Origin: Alphaproteobacteria bacterium
Lineage (GTDB): Bacteria; Pseudomonadota; Alphaproteobacteria; Micropepsales; Micropepsaceae
Direction: 5' to 3'
NCBI GenBank assembly: GCA_947465395.1
Contig: CANIAL010000005.1
Span: 62,001-126,000, forward strand
Length of the DNA stretch: 64,000 bases
Shown here piece after piece: positions 12,697 to 24,429 of this stretch. Under the pieces are notes generated by a model, which was not told the DNA's origin, did not search any database, and saw only the letters and a list, made by a program, of their open reading frames with translations. Every line of letters begins with the position of its first letter. Positions within the stretch are counted from its first letter, which is position 1. A program made the position numbers and the translations under genes.

Positions 12697-13646
12697 GTTT
12701 CCTTGCCCCGCGGAACGTCTTTCTTCTCACCGCTTTTCAGGACAAAGAAAAAATGCGTGGGTGAACGCAGATCTATTTCCGTGATGTTGCGTTCCAGGAT
12801 ACCGGTATCAATCACCAGATGCTCCAGCGCATCCAGTTGCACCTGCCAACCCGTTTCCGGCAGCTTCACCACCACGCCGTCATTCAGGATCAGGTTCCAG
12901 CGCCGCTCCGACTGGCGCTGATAGAGCGCCACGCGGGCCAGGAGCGCGCGGTGCGCCATGACGCCTTCCACCAGCTCGGCGGCGGCGGCGGGCGCGCCGG
13001 GACCGGCCAGCTTGGGCAGGCGCGAGAATTTTTCCGTGTCGCGGGTTGTAATGATGCCGCCAGCGCGTTCCACCACGGCGGGACCCCCACTTCCATTCAA
13101 GGAGGGGGAATACCAAAGCGCGAAGGGCCGCTTTTCCACCACGGTAACGAATATGGCATCGGGATAGCGGCGCACGACATCGGCGGAGGCGATCCAGTCC
13201 AGCGCCAGGATGCGCGAACGCGCCGCGCTTAGATCCGCATCAAAGATGGACTGGCCAGGCTGCAGGCCCAGTGCCGCCAGGATGGTGGCGGGCGGCACGC
13301 GGCCATTGCCCGCCAGATGAATTTCGGAAATGCCAAATCCGGAATGGGTGACCACGCTGTCGCCGGCGCCGCGCACAGCGTTCACGCCCCGCCCCACCGT
13401 GCCGCTGGCCAGCAAACCCGCCACCAGCGCGAACAGCAAGGTGAACAACGTCACCAGCAGCATGGGCTTGGTAATGGTGCGGGCCAGCGGCGCGAACATC
13501 GCCGCCAGCAGGCGCGTGGCCCAGCCGGATTCCTTTTCTTCCCGCTTGCCCCGCGGCGCAGGCGCGCGTTCGCGCCGGGGCGTGGCGCGGCCCGTGGCCT
13601 TGCGCAGATCGGCGCGGGGCTTGCGGTCAATCTTCAGCGATCGCAT
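12693..13646 (-). CDS. ftsQ: Cell division protein FtsQ
   Basis: Bitopic divisome protein bridging early and late division proteins. The start at 13646 is preferred over the ATG-like codon 27 bases upstream because AGAGGA lies just before it, and it gives MRSLKIDRK. The 317-residue protein has a basic, arginine-rich cytoplasmic N-terminus ([16 protein letters not shown]), one membrane helix ([19 protein letters not shown]), then a periplasmic POTRA domain ([22 protein letters not shown]) and the FtsQ beta domain. It overlaps ddl by 13 bases. Confidence 0.94.
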   Translation of the reverse strand: MRSLKIDRKPRADLRKATGRATPRRERAPAPRGKREEKESGWATRLLAAMFAPLARTITKPMLLVTLFTLLFALVAGLLASGTVGRGVNAVRGAGDSVVTHSGFGISEIHLAGNGRVPPATILAALGLQPGQSIFDADLSAARSRILALDWIASADVVRRYPDAIFVTVVEKRPFALWYSPSLNGSGGPAVVERAGGIITTRDTEKFSRLPKLAGPGAPAAAAELVEGVMAHRALLARVALYQRQSERRWNLILNDGVVVKLPETGWQVQLDALEHLVIDTGILERNITEIDLRSPTHFFFVLKSGEKKDVPRGKET

Positions 13647-14575
13647 GAGGCATCCTCTACCATCCAGCGGCACAATTTGGCGTAGGACATGCCCAGATGG
13701 CTGGCCTGTTCCGGCACCAGCGAGGTCGGCGTCATGCCGGGCTGGGTGTTGGTTTCCAAAAGAATCATGCGCGGCTTTGCACCGGTATCGTCATAGCGGA
13801 AATCGGTGCGCGTGACTCCCCGGCAGCCCAGGGCGCGGTGGGCGCGGATGGCCAGGTCCATTGCCTCGTCCGTGGCGGCGGCGGAAATCCGGGCGGGAAT
13901 GATGTGGCGCGAGCCGCCCGCCGCATATTTCGCTTCATAGTCATAGAAAGGCAGGTCGGTGACGATTTCCGTCACACCCAGCGCCCGGTCGGGGCCCTGC
14001 TGGTTGGCGCCCATCACCGAGACTGTGAGTTCGCGCCCCGGCACGAACTCTTCCACCATCATCTCGCTGGAATAGGCCCAGGTTTCGCTACCCAGTTCGG
14101 CAGGCGGACGGTTGTCGCCCTTGCGGATGATGAAGACACCGACGCTGGAGCCTTCATTCACCGGCTTGATGACATAGGGCGGCTCCATAAAATGGCCGCG
14201 CGCGACCTCACGCCGGTCAGCCAGGATAGATTTCACCACCGGCAAGCCTGCCGCGCGATAGACATCCTTGGTGCGCTCCTTGTGCATGGCCAGGGCGGAC
14301 GAAAGAACGCCTGAATGGGTATAGGGAATGCGCATCAGTTCCAGCAGGCCCTGCACCGTGCCGTCTTCGCCGAAGCGGCCATGCAAGGCGTTGAAGGCGG
14401 CGTCGGGCCGCGCCTGGAACAGCTGGTCACCGACATTGTCGCCCGGGTCTATCATCACCGGCGTGAAGCCTTCCTCGGCCAATGCCTGCATCACACCGCG
14501 GCCGGAGGAAAGCGAGACTTCGCGCTCGGCAGAGCGCCCCCCCATCAAGACAGCGATTTTCTGGAAGTGGTTCAT
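13634..14575 (-). CDS. ddl: D-alanine--D-alanine ligase
   Basis: ATP-grasp ligase making the D-Ala-D-Ala end of the muropeptide. The start at 14575 ([13 protein letters not shown]) overlaps the murB stop by 4 bases and is preferred to one 30 bases upstream. The 313-residue protein shows [18 protein letters not shown] at the N-terminus, [15 protein letters not shown], the ATP-grasp [13 protein letters not shown], and the metal-site ending [20 protein letters not shown]. It belongs to the type B Ddl branch usually found in dcw clusters. Confidence 0.97.
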   Translation of the reverse strand: MNHFQKIAVLMGGRSAEREVSLSSGRGVMQALAEEGFTPVMIDPGDNVGDQLFQARPDAAFNALHGRFGEDGTVQGLLELMRIPYTHSGVLSSALAMHKERTKDVYRAAGLPVVKSILADRREVARGHFMEPPYVIKPVNEGSSVGVFIIRKGDNRPPAELGSETWAYSSEMMVEEFVPGRELTVSVMGANQQGPDRALGVTEIVTDLPFYDYEAKYAAGGSRHIIPARISAAATDEAMDLAIRAHRALGCRGVTRTDFRYDDTGAKPRMILLETNTQPGMTPTSLVPEQASHLGMSYAKLCRWMVEDASCDR

Positions 14576-15471
14576 GAGGGAATTCCCACCCGCTTGATTT
14601 CCCATTCCAGGGCCACGCCGGATTTTTCCAGCACGCGCTTGCGGACTTCTTCGCCCAGGGCTTCCAGCTCGGCGGCGCTGGCATCACCGGTGTTGATCAG
14701 GAAATTGGTGTGCTTGTCGGAAACCTGCGCCCCGCCCAAGGCCAGCCCGCGGCAACCGGCTTCATCAATCAATGCCCACGCCTTGCCACCAGGCGGGTTT
14801 TTGAAGGTAGAGCCGCCGGTCTTGGCGCGGATGGGCTGGCTGGCTTCGCGGTTGGCGGACAGTTCTTCCATGCGGGTCCGAATGGCAGCGGGATCATCCG
14901 GGCGGCCTTCGAATACCGCTTCCACGAAAATCAGCCCTTCGGCGCCGCCCGCTTTGCGATAGGAAAAATCCATCTGCGCGCTGGAAAGCCTGATTTTATT
15001 GCCTTTTTCGTCTATCGCCAAAGCTTCGAGAAAGACGTCTTTTATCTCGGCGCCGTAACAGCCGGCGTTCATTTTCAGCGCGCCGCCAATGGTGCCGGGC
15101 ACACCGCGCAAAAATTCGAGACCTGCGATGCCCGCATCCGCCGCCGCTCGCGCCACCGCGCCGTCCAGGGCAGCTGCGCCCGCGCGCACCCGCATGCCGT
15201 CAATCTCGATTTTCCCGAAAGCGGATGAAAGCCGGACCACCACGCCCGCGATGCCGCCATCGCGCACCAGCAAATTCGAGCCCACGCCGATCACGCTGAC
15301 ATGCAATCCGGCGGGCCGCGCCGCCAGGAAATCGCAAAGGTCTTCCATATCGGCGGGACGAAAGAGAATCTCCGCCGGGCCGCCGACGCGGAACCAGACG
15401 TGGTCCCTCAGCGGCGCGCCACGAGCGATGCTGCCGCGCACGGGAGGAAGCATGTCGCAGGCAGCGGCCAT
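14572..15471 (-). CDS. murB: UDP-N-acetylenolpyruvoylglucosamine reductase
   Basis: FAD enzyme that reduces UDP-GlcNAc-enolpyruvate to UDP-MurNAc with NADPH. FAD-binding motifs are [15 protein letters not shown] and GIPGT-like [19 protein letters not shown]; the catalytic Ser/Glu region is [10 protein letters not shown]. An ATG at 15471 overlaps the murC stop by one base (TGATG); a GTG one codon upstream is the alternative. The protein is about 299 residues. Confidence 0.96.
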   Translation of the reverse strand: MAAACDMLPPVRGSIARGAPLRDHVWFRVGGPAEILFRPADMEDLCDFLAARPAGLHVSVIGVGSNLLVRDGGIAGVVVRLSSAFGKIEIDGMRVRAGAAALDGAVARAAADAGIAGLEFLRGVPGTIGGALKMNAGCYGAEIKDVFLEALAIDEKGNKIRLSSAQMDFSYRKAGGAEGLIFVEAVFEGRPDDPAAIRTRMEELSANREASQPIRAKTGGSTFKNPPGGKAWALIDEAGCRGLALGGAQVSDKHTNFLINTGDASAAELEALGEEVRKRVLEKSGVALEWEIKRVGIPS

Positions 15472-16898
15472 CACGACTTGCCCCCCAGCAATTTTTCCAG
15501 CTTGGCGGGCAGCGCATTCATCCAGGCTGTGATGGAGCCGGCGCCCGTGCCGATGATGACAGCACCCGGCTTCACGAAAGGCGCCACGGCGGCGGCGAGA
15601 TCAGCCTCACCATCAATGGTAATGACCTTGCGATGGCCATGGGCGCGCAGAGCGTCGGCGTAACTGTCGCGACTGATGCCGTCTATGGGCTGTTCGCCCG
15701 CAGCATAGACCGGCGCGATGATGGCGACGTCCGCCTCGTTCAAACATTGGACGAATTGCTCGAAAGTGTCGCGCAGACGCGTGTAACGATGCGGCTGCAC
15801 CACGGCCACAATGGGACCATCATAAGCCTGGCGCGCCGCCTTGACGGCGGCAGCGATCTTGAAGGGATTATGCGCGTAATCATCGATGATGGCTGCGCCG
15901 TTGACTTCGCCCACTTTTGTAAAGCGGCGACCCACGCCCTTGAAGCCGGCCAGAGCAGCAGCGATCACATCATTCTTCACGCCCAGCTCGCGCGCCACCA
16001 CGATGGCGGCCAGCGCGTTCTGCACATTGTGTTCGCCGGGCATGGGCAGCTTCAGCCCGTCCAGCCGCATCTGCTTGCCCGCGCGGCGGTCGGTGAAGAT
16101 GCAGTCGAAATGCGACAGTCCCTTGGAGAAGGATACATTCACCGCCCGCGCATCGGCCTGGGGAGAAAATCCATAGGTGATCATGCGCCGATCGGTGATG
16201 CGCCCCACCATGGCCTGCACCTCGGGATGATCGATGCAGAGAACGGCAAAACCGTAAAACGGCACATTCTCCACAAAGCGCTGAAAAGCGTCGCGCATGT
16301 TGTCGAAGGTGCCATAGAAATCCAGGTGATCCGGGTCTTCGTTGGTCACCACCGCCACGGTGGCGGGCAGGCGCAGGAAGGTGCCGTCGCTTTCATCGGC
16401 CTCCACTACCACCCATTCGCCCGCGCCCAGCCGCGCATTGGTGCCATAGGCATTGATGATGCCGCCATTGACCACCGTGGGGTCCATGCCGCCCGCATCC
16501 AGCAGAGCCGCCATCAAGGTCGTGGTGGTGGTCTTGCCATTGGTGCCGGCGATGGCGATGCAGGAACGCAGGCGCATTATCTCGGCCAGCATTTCGGCGC
16601 GGCGCACCAGCGGCAGCGACTGTGCGCGCGCGGCATCGAACTCCACATTGCCCGGCTTGACGGCGGAGGAATAGACCACGGCATGTGCACCGTTGAGATT
16701 CTCGGACCGGTGCCCAATGGCAATCTTGATGCCCATGGCCTGCAGGCGCTTCACATTGGCGCTTTCGGCTTCGTCCGAGCCCTGAACCTCATAGCCCAGA
16801 TTGTGCATGATTTCGGCAATGCCGCTCATGCCGATGCCGCCAATGCCGATAAAATGGATGGCGCCAATATCCAGGGGAACGCGGGTGGAAACAGCCAT
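15471..16898 (-). CDS. murC: UDP-N-acetylmuramate--L-alanine ligase
   Basis: First amino-acid-adding Mur ligase. The start at 16898 ([10 protein letters not shown]) overlaps the murG stop by one base; the open frame extends 177 bases further up but only over murG. The 475-residue protein carries [18 protein letters not shown] at its N-terminus, the ATP loop [13 protein letters not shown], the central [12 protein letters not shown] and C-terminal [12 protein letters not shown], all MurC hallmarks. Confidence 0.97.
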   Translation of the reverse strand: MAVSTRVPLDIGAIHFIGIGGIGMSGIAEIMHNLGYEVQGSDEAESANVKRLQAMGIKIAIGHRSENLNGAHAVVYSSAVKPGNVEFDAARAQSLPLVRRAEMLAEIMRLRSCIAIAGTNGKTTTTTLMAALLDAGGMDPTVVNGGIINAYGTNARLGAGEWVVVEADESDGTFLRLPATVAVVTNEDPDHLDFYGTFDNMRDAFQRFVENVPFYGFAVLCIDHPEVQAMVGRITDRRMITYGFSPQADARAVNVSFSKGLSHFDCIFTDRRAGKQMRLDGLKLPMPGEHNVQNALAAIVVARELGVKNDVIAAALAGFKGVGRRFTKVGEVNGAAIIDDYAHNPFKIAAAVKAARQAYDGPIVAVVQPHRYTRLRDTFEQFVQCLNEADVAIIAPVYAAGEQPIDGISRDSYADALRAHGHRKVITIDGEADLAAAVAPFVKPGAVIIGTGAGSITAWMNALPAKLEKLLGGKS

Positions 16899-17962
16899 CA
16901 GGCAGCCCTTCCGGCAATATCTTCGACCATGTCGGCCAATTTTCCGGTGGCGTTGGGCATGGCCATGGCATGGGCGGCCACGGCGCGGCGCGCCATTTCG
17001 GCCGGATCGACCAGGATAGCTCCGATCATCTGGGCCAATGAATCCCGGCTTAAATCGCCCTGCGGCGCCAGCCATGCCGCGTTGGCGTGGGACAGAATTT
17101 GCGCATTGGCAGTCTGGTGATCATCCATGGCGCTGGGCAGCGGCACCAGGATAGCGGGGCGGCCAATTGCCATCAGCTCGGAAACCGTGCCGGCGCCGGC
17201 GCGCCCGATCACCAGATGCGCAGCGGCCATGCGGGCGGGAAGATCATTGAAGAAGGGCTGCAGCTCGGCATGGATTTCGGCATTGGCGTAGATTTCCCGC
17301 ACGCGTTCCAGGTCATCGCCCCGGCATTGCTGCACAAGTTGCAGCCGCTGCTTGAGGCCATGCGGCAGGCGCGTTAGGGCGGCCGGCACGATCTGGCTTA
17401 AAGCGCGTGCGCCCTGACTGCCGCCGAACACCAGCACGCGGATGGCGCCATCTTTCACGGGCAGGACATAAGGCGCGCCCCACAGCGCGATCACTTCGGG
17501 GCGCAGCGGATTGCCGGTCGTGACCGTGACGGCTTTCGGCGCGGGGCGCACGACGGGAAAGGCGGTAGCGACCATGCGCACCCTGTCCATCACCAGCCGA
17601 TTGGCGCGGCCCATCACGGCATTCTGTTCGATGATGGCGGTGGGAAGCCGCGCCAGCATGGCGGCCAGCATGACGGGCAAGCTGGGATATCCACCAAATC
17701 CGATCACGGCGGAGGGCTTGATGCGGTTGAGCTTGGCAAATGCCGAAAGGATGCCGGCGCCGATGCGCAGGGGCGCCAGCAAACTGTTCAGCGGCGACGA
17801 CGGCACCGTTTCGATCCGCGCGCCGGGAAAGACGGTGGCGTAATCGGCAAAACGGGCATCGGTCATCACGGTGATGGATTGCCCACGCCGCACCAGCTCG
17901 CCCGCCAGTGCCTGCGCCGGAAAAAGATGCCCGCCCGTGCCGCCCGCCGAAAGAACGATCAT
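16898..17962 (-). CDS. murG: Lipid II synthase, UDP-GlcNAc transferase MurG
   Basis: Membrane-associated GT28 glycosyltransferase that converts lipid I to lipid II. The 354-residue protein contains the N-terminal [27 protein letters not shown], the [10 protein letters not shown] loop and the donor-binding [26 protein letters not shown]. The ATG overlaps the ftsW stop by 4 bases. Confidence 0.97.
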   Translation of the reverse strand: MIVLSAGGTGGHLFPAQALAGELVRRGQSITVMTDARFADYATVFPGARIETVPSSPLNSLLAPLRIGAGILSAFAKLNRIKPSAVIGFGGYPSLPVMLAAMLARLPTAIIEQNAVMGRANRLVMDRVRMVATAFPVVRPAPKAVTVTTGNPLRPEVIALWGAPYVLPVKDGAIRVLVFGGSQGARALSQIVPAALTRLPHGLKQRLQLVQQCRGDDLERVREIYANAEIHAELQPFFNDLPARMAAAHLVIGRAGAGTVSELMAIGRPAILVPLPSAMDDHQTANAQILSHANAAWLAPQGDLSRDSLAQMIGAILVDPAEMARRAVAAHAMAMPNATGKLADMVEDIAGRAA

Positions 17963-19103
17963 GCCGTCCTCACACGCAAAGTGGTTGTGGTGACGCGGGT
18001 GTGAAGCTGGGGGCGCTGGCGCGTCACCGCCAGGGCAAATCCCATGGAAAGCGCAATGGAGAAAAGCGACGAGCCGCCATACGAGATGAAAGGCAAGGTC
18101 ATGCCCTTGGCCGGCAGCAGGCTGACCGCCACGCCCATGTTAATGAAGGCCTGCAAGCCCGTCACCAGCCCCAGCCCGGCTCCTGCGAGCTGGGAGAAGG
18201 GATCGCGCGAATTGGCGGCGCGCAACAAAAGCCGCACGGTCAACACACAAAACAGGCAGGCAATAACGGCGCAGAGCAAAAGGCCGAATTCTTCTCCCGC
18301 CACCGCAAAAACATAATCCGAATGGGCATCCGGAATGCGGTATTTCACCGTGCCTGCGCCCGGGCCCACGCCCGACAGGCCGCCATGGGCAAAGGCTTTC
18401 AGTGCCAGCCCGGCCTGGTAACCGATGTCGCTTTCGCTGAGGAACTGCTCCACCCGGTGGTGCACATGCGGGAAGATTTCATAGGCCAGGAAGCCCAGCG
18501 CCGCGGACACCGCGCCCAGTATGCCCACCCAGTAAAGCTGCAAGCCCGCAAAGAACAGCATCGCCGCCCATAGCGACAACAGCAATCCCGTCTGGCCCAC
18601 ATCGGGTTGCCGCAACAGGATCATGATCGCGGGCAGGATGAGAAGAAACGTCATCACCGGCTTGGGCAATGGCAGCGGCTTGCGGTCGGCCAGCACGGTC
18701 GCGGCCAGGACGGCAAACCCGGGCTTGAGGAATTCGGACGGCTGCAAATTGAAGAGCCCGAAGCTGAGTTCGCGTTTGGCGCCCAATATCGCCTCGCCCA
18801 CCAGCAGCACCATGCCGCTGCCCACCAGGGCCAGTGCGAAGATGATGGCGGCGGCGATCTTGACCTGGCGCAGCGACAGCAGCGACACGCCGCCCAGGAT
18901 ACACAACGCCACCAGCGCATAGGCGAGCTGGCGTATGGCATAATGGAAATCGCCCGCCGTCAGCGGCCCGCCAGTGATGGCGAGGCTGGCGGCAAAGCCC
19001 AGCATCAGTCCGATGGCAATCAGGCCGGCCATGGCGCCCAGCGCCACCTTGTCCACCGTGAACCACCAGTCAGCAAAGCCACCCTTGTCGGCGCGGGAGA
19101 TAC

Positions 19104-19107
<4 letters not shown>
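17959..19107 (-). CDS. ftsW: Septal peptidoglycan glycosyltransferase FtsW
   Basis: SEDS-family integral membrane polymerase acting with FtsI. The 382-residue protein is hydrophobic, with about ten membrane segments. It has the SEDS signatures LQPSEFLKPGF, LRQPDVGQTGLLLSLW and the C-terminal KGMTLPFISYGGSSLFS. It overlaps murD upstream and murG downstream by 4 bases each. Confidence 0.97.
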
Positions 19108-20516
<1,409 letters not shown>

Positions 20517-20518
20517 GT

Positions 20519-21610
20519 CTATCTCAGTTTCAAGGTGGCAAGGCCCAGCAAGGCCAGCACCACCGCCACGATCCAGAAACGGATCACGATGGTGGGCTCT
20601 GACCAGCCAAGCTGTTCGTAATGGTGATGTATGGGGGCCATGCGGAAGACGCGCTTGCCGGTGAGCTTGAAGGAAATCACCTGGACAATGACCGACACGG
20701 TCTCCAGGACAAAAAGTCCGCCCACAATGGCCAGCACGATTTCATGCTTGGCCGCCACGGCCACCGCGCCCAGCGCCGCGCCCAGGGGCAAAGAGCCGGT
20801 ATCGCCCATGAAGATGGCGGCAGGCGGTGCGTTGTACCAAAGAAAGCCCAGCCCTGCGCCCATCAGCGCCGACAGGAACACGGCCAATTCGCCAGCATTG
20901 AAAATGTAGGGCAGTTGCAGATAGGCGGCGAAGCGTTCATTGCCCACCAGATAAACGATAAGCGTGAATGCCGCAGCGGCAATCATCACCGGCATGATGG
21001 CAAGTCCATCAAGCCCGTCCGTGAAATTGACGGCATTGGCAGCGCCCGCGATCACGAAGGCGCCCACCAGCACAAAGCCGATGCCCAGGGGCAGCAGCGC
21101 AGTTTTCAGGAAAGGCAGCGCGAACATGCCGGCCAGCGCGGGCGGCTCGGCCCGCATGATGGCCCAGGTGGCGATGCCGGCAATGATGAACTCGATCAAC
21201 AGCCGCATGCGCCCGCTGATGCCGGCTGAAGTGCGCTTGGAAACCTTGTAATAGTCATCCAGGAAGCCCAGCAGACCAAATCCCGCCGTCACGCCCAGCA
21301 CGATCCAGACATAGGTGTTGGAAAGATTGGCCCACAGCAAGGTGGATCCCACCCAGGGCAGCAGGATCAAAATGCCGCCCATGGTGGGCGTTCCGGCCTT
21401 CTCCAGGATATGCCGCTGTGGCCCGTCCGAGCGTATGGGCTGTCCCTTGCCCTGTTTCAGCTTCAGCCAGCGGATCAGCAGGGGATTGACCAGGAATGCG
21501 ATCAGCAGCGCGGTCATCACCGCGGCGACAGCGCGAAAACTCAGATAGCCAAACAGGCGGAAGAACGCCAGTTGTTCGGTGTGGGTCAGATAGGAAAGAT
21601 AGAACAGCAT
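20519..21610 (-). CDS. mraY: Phospho-MurNAc-pentapeptide translocase MraY
   Basis: Polytopic enzyme that transfers phospho-MurNAc-pentapeptide to undecaprenyl phosphate, giving lipid I. The 363-residue protein has ten predicted membrane segments and the catalytic Asp motifs [23 protein letters not shown] and [11 protein letters not shown], with the histidine loop APIHHHYE near the end. Its start abuts the murF stop without a gap. Confidence 0.98.
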   Translation of the reverse strand: MLFYLSYLTHTEQLAFFRLFGYLSFRAVAAVMTALLIAFLVNPLLIRWLKLKQGKGQPIRSDGPQRHILEKAGTPTMGGILILLPWVGSTLLWANLSNTYVWIVLGVTAGFGLLGFLDDYYKVSKRTSAGISGRMRLLIEFIIAGIATWAIMRAEPPALAGMFALPFLKTALLPLGIGFVLVGAFVIAGAANAVNFTDGLDGLAIMPVMIAAAAFTLIVYLVGNERFAAYLQLPYIFNAGELAVFLSALMGAGLGFLWYNAPPAAIFMGDTGSLPLGAALGAVAVAAKHEIVLAIVGGLFVLETVSVIVQVISFKLTGKRVFRMAPIHHHYEQLGWSEPTIVIRFWIVAVVLALLGLATLKLR

Positions 21611-22975
21611 CTACGCTCCCCGCGATTTCAGGCTGGCGATGATCACCGCCATCTTGGACCCCAACGATCCTTTTACCAGAACCGTGTCGCCCTTTTTCAG
21701 CGCCGCGGCCAGCATGGGTGCCAGCTCCGCCGACGTGGCGGCATAACCGCCCCGGCGCGCACCCGGCAATGCATCCCACAAGGCTTTCATGGCTGGGCCG
21801 GCGGCAAAGACCAGGTCCGTGTGCGCCGCCGCGATGGGTGCGGCCAGGCCGGCATGATGTGCGGCCCCGCCTTCGCCCATTTCCAGCATGTCGCCCAACA
21901 CTGCAATGCGCCGCGTGGCCTTGGCCGCGCCCAGCAAGGCCAGCGCCGCCGCCATGGAGGCCGGGTTGGCGTTGTAGCTTTCGTCAATTACCGCAACGCC
22001 GTCTGCTTCAAAGCGTTCGCCCCGGCCTTTCAGGGGCGCGAAATCCTTCAGCGCGGCCGCGGCGTTCAAAACATCGCCTTCGGCCAGCGCCACGGCCGCC
22101 AATGCCGCCACAGCATTCTGCGCGATGTGGAGTCCCGGCGCGCCAACAAGGCAATCCACCATCCGGCCCATGATGTCGGCCTTCACCCGCATGCCTGCGC
22201 CTTCCGGAGACCAGGACAGAAGCTTCGCATCGCCCGTTTGGCCAAAGCTTACGACACGCGCCACCTTCGCCTGCACCGCGCGTGCCGCCAGCCGCGCTGC
22301 ATAAGGACTGTCGGAGGGGATCAACGCCACACCGCCCGGCACCAGGCCTTCAAAGATTTCTGACTTGGCGTCGGCGATGGCTTCGCAAGAGCCGAAATAT
22401 TCCAGGTGCGCCGGCGCGATGGTGGTGATCAGCGCCACATGCGGCCGCACCAGCGCGACAAGCGCGCGAATTTCACCGGCATGGTTCATGCCCACTTCGA
22501 AGACGCTGAACTGGCTGTCCTGCGGCAGTCCGGCCAGGGACAGCGGCACACCCCAATGATTGTTGTAGGATGCGGCGGAGGCATGGGTGCGCCCCAGCGC
22601 GTCAAAGCAGAGGCGCAACATTTCCTTGGTGGTGGTTTTTCCCGCACTGCCTGTGACGGCGATGATCTTGGCATTGCTGCGGGCGCGGGCGGCGCGTGCC
22701 AGGTCTTCCAGGCCGCGCAACGTGTTTGCCACGGTGAGCAGCGGCGCATCGGCGGCGACGCCATCGGGACGGCGCGAGACCAAAGCCGCACCGGCCTTGG
22801 CCGCCAGCGCCGCGCCAACAAAATCATGTCCGTCGCGGGCATCGCCTTTCAGCGCCACGAACAAATCGCCCGGCTTCAGTGTGCGCGTATCAATGGAAAG
22901 GCCGCTCACGGCAAAAGCCTTGCTGGCTTCACCCAAGGTTGCGGCGATGGCGGCATCGGAAGTCCACAGGCTCAT
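21611..22975 (-). CDS. murF: UDP-MurNAc-tripeptide--D-Ala-D-Ala ligase
   Basis: Adds D-Ala-D-Ala to complete the pentapeptide. The 454-residue protein shows the MurF-type uridine domain (SIDTRTLKPGDLFVALKG), the ATP loop VTGSAGKTTTKEML, NNHWGVPLSLA and VIDESYNANPASMAAAL. It overlaps murE by 4 bases. Confidence 0.97.
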   Translation of the reverse strand: MSLWTSDAAIAATLGEASKAFAVSGLSIDTRTLKPGDLFVALKGDARDGHDFVGAALAAKAGAALVSRRPDGVAADAPLLTVANTLRGLEDLARAARARSNAKIIAVTGSAGKTTTKEMLRLCFDALGRTHASAASYNNHWGVPLSLAGLPQDSQFSVFEVGMNHAGEIRALVALVRPHVALITTIAPAHLEYFGSCEAIADAKSEIFEGLVPGGVALIPSDSPYAARLAARAVQAKVARVVSFGQTGDAKLLSWSPEGAGMRVKADIMGRMVDCLVGAPGLHIAQNAVAALAAVALAEGDVLNAAAALKDFAPLKGRGERFEADGVAVIDESYNANPASMAAALALLGAAKATRRIAVLGDMLEMGEGGAAHHAGLAAPIAAAHTDLVFAAGPAMKALWDALPGARRGGYAATSAELAPMLAAALKKGDTVLVKGSLGSKMAVIIASLKSRGA

Positions 22976-24429
22976 GTTGCCCGCCCTCCCGCTTCCAGCG
23001 CGGCCGCAACCGCCTCGGCGCGGTCGGAAAAGGGGATCACCTTGTCCTTCACATACTGGCCCGTCTCATGGCCCTTGCCCGCGATCACCAGAACATCGTC
23101 GCTGGCCAAGTCTTTCACCCCGGCGCGGATGGCGTGCGCGCGGTCGCCGATCTCGCGCGCGCCCTGCGCGGCGGACAATATCTCGGCGCGGATGGCGGCG
23201 GCGTCTTCGCTGCGGGGATTGTCATCGGTGATAATGGTGTCGTCGGCCAGGCGCATGGCGATGGCGCCCATCAAGGGGCGCTTGCCCTTGTCGCGGTCGC
23301 CACCGCAGCCAAAGATCAGATGCAATCTGCCCTTGGTGTGCGGGCGCAAGGCCAGCAAAATCTTTTCCAGCGAGTCCGGGGTGTGCGCGTAGTCCACATA
23401 GATGGGTGCGCCCGATTTGGCGAAAGCCACTTTCTCCATCCGCCCCGGCGCGCCTTTCAAGGTCGCCAAGGCCGCAAAGACCGAAGCCGCGTCACCGCCA
23501 AGCCCGATGGCAAGGCCCGCGGCGACCAGCGCATTGGAGGCCTGGAACGCACCGGCCAATGGCAGCAGAACATCATAAGTCTGCGCGTTGTATATAAGTG
23601 TCAGAGCCTGGGCCTCGCCCCGCTCCTGCCGCGCCGCCAGCATGATGTCCTGGCCGCGCTGGCCCACCGTAAAAAGGCGCAGGCCCCGGGCTCGGGCGGC
23701 GGCGATGAAATCTTCGGCATGGTCGGCATCGGCATTGACCACCGCCACCGCGTCCCTCGCCGCCACTTCCGCGAACAGCCGCAGCTTGGCCTCCAGATAA
23801 TCGGTGAAGGTGGCGTGATAATCCATGTGGTCGCGGGTGATGTTGGAAAAGCCGCAGCCCGAAATCTTGACGCCATCCAGACGGTATTGATCCAGCCCAT
23901 GGCTGGACGCTTCCAGCGCCAGATGCTCCACGCCATCGGCCTTCAGGCCCGATAGCAGGCGATGAATCTCGACCGGGTCCGGCGTGGTGTGAGTGAGCGG
24001 TGTTTCGCCCCTGGGACTCACTACGCCCACGGTGCCAAGGCTGGCGGCGGGAAAACCCAGCTCAGTCCATATCTCGCGCAAGAAGGCCACGATGGAAGAC
24101 TTGCCTTTGGTACCGGTAATGGCGGCGATGGTGGCGGGCTGGCCCGGATAAAACGCCGCCGCCATTTTGGCGAAGCTCTGGCGTGGATTGTCCGACGGAA
24201 GAAAATCCAAGCCCAATTCGGTGACCAATGCTGCATTTTCGGCGCGCGATAGAACAGCCTTGGCGCCGCGGCTCGCCGCATCGCGGATGAACCGCGCGCC
24301 ATCAGTGCGGCTTCCGGCAAAGGCGGCGAATAGAAAGCCCGGCGCCACCGCGCGGCTGTCGCTGGTCAGGCCGGTATAATTTTGGACATTCAGCACATCG
24401 GCCAGACTGGAATCCCTTTGTGGCGTCAT
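22972..24429 (-). CDS. murE: UDP-MurNAc-L-Ala-D-Glu--meso-diaminopimelate ligase
   Basis: Adds the third residue of the stem peptide. The DNPRSE motif (TDDNPRSEDAA) marks specificity for meso-diaminopimelate rather than lysine. In the 485-residue protein the ATP loop is ITGTKGKSSIVAFL, with TTPDPVEIHRLL and EASSHGLDQYRLDGV. It overlaps ftsI and murF by 4 bases each. Confidence 0.97.
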   Translation of the reverse strand: MTPQRDSSLADVLNVQNYTGLTSDSRAVAPGFLFAAFAGSRTDGARFIRDAASRGAKAVLSRAENAALVTELGLDFLPSDNPRQSFAKMAAAFYPGQPATIAAITGTKGKSSIVAFLREIWTELGFPAASLGTVGVVSPRGETPLTHTTPDPVEIHRLLSGLKADGVEHLALEASSHGLDQYRLDGVKISGCGFSNITRDHMDYHATFTDYLEAKLRLFAEVAARDAVAVVNADADHAEDFIAAARARGLRLFTVGQRGQDIMLAARQERGEAQALTLIYNAQTYDVLLPLAGAFQASNALVAAGLAIGLGGDAASVFAALATLKGAPGRMEKVAFAKSGAPIYVDYAHTPDSLEKILLALRPHTKGRLHLIFGCGGDRDKGKRPLMGAIAMRLADDTIITDDNPRSEDAAAIRAEILSAAQGAREIGDRAHAIRAGVKDLASDDVLVIAGKGHETGQYVKDKVIPFSDRAEAVAAALEAGGRAT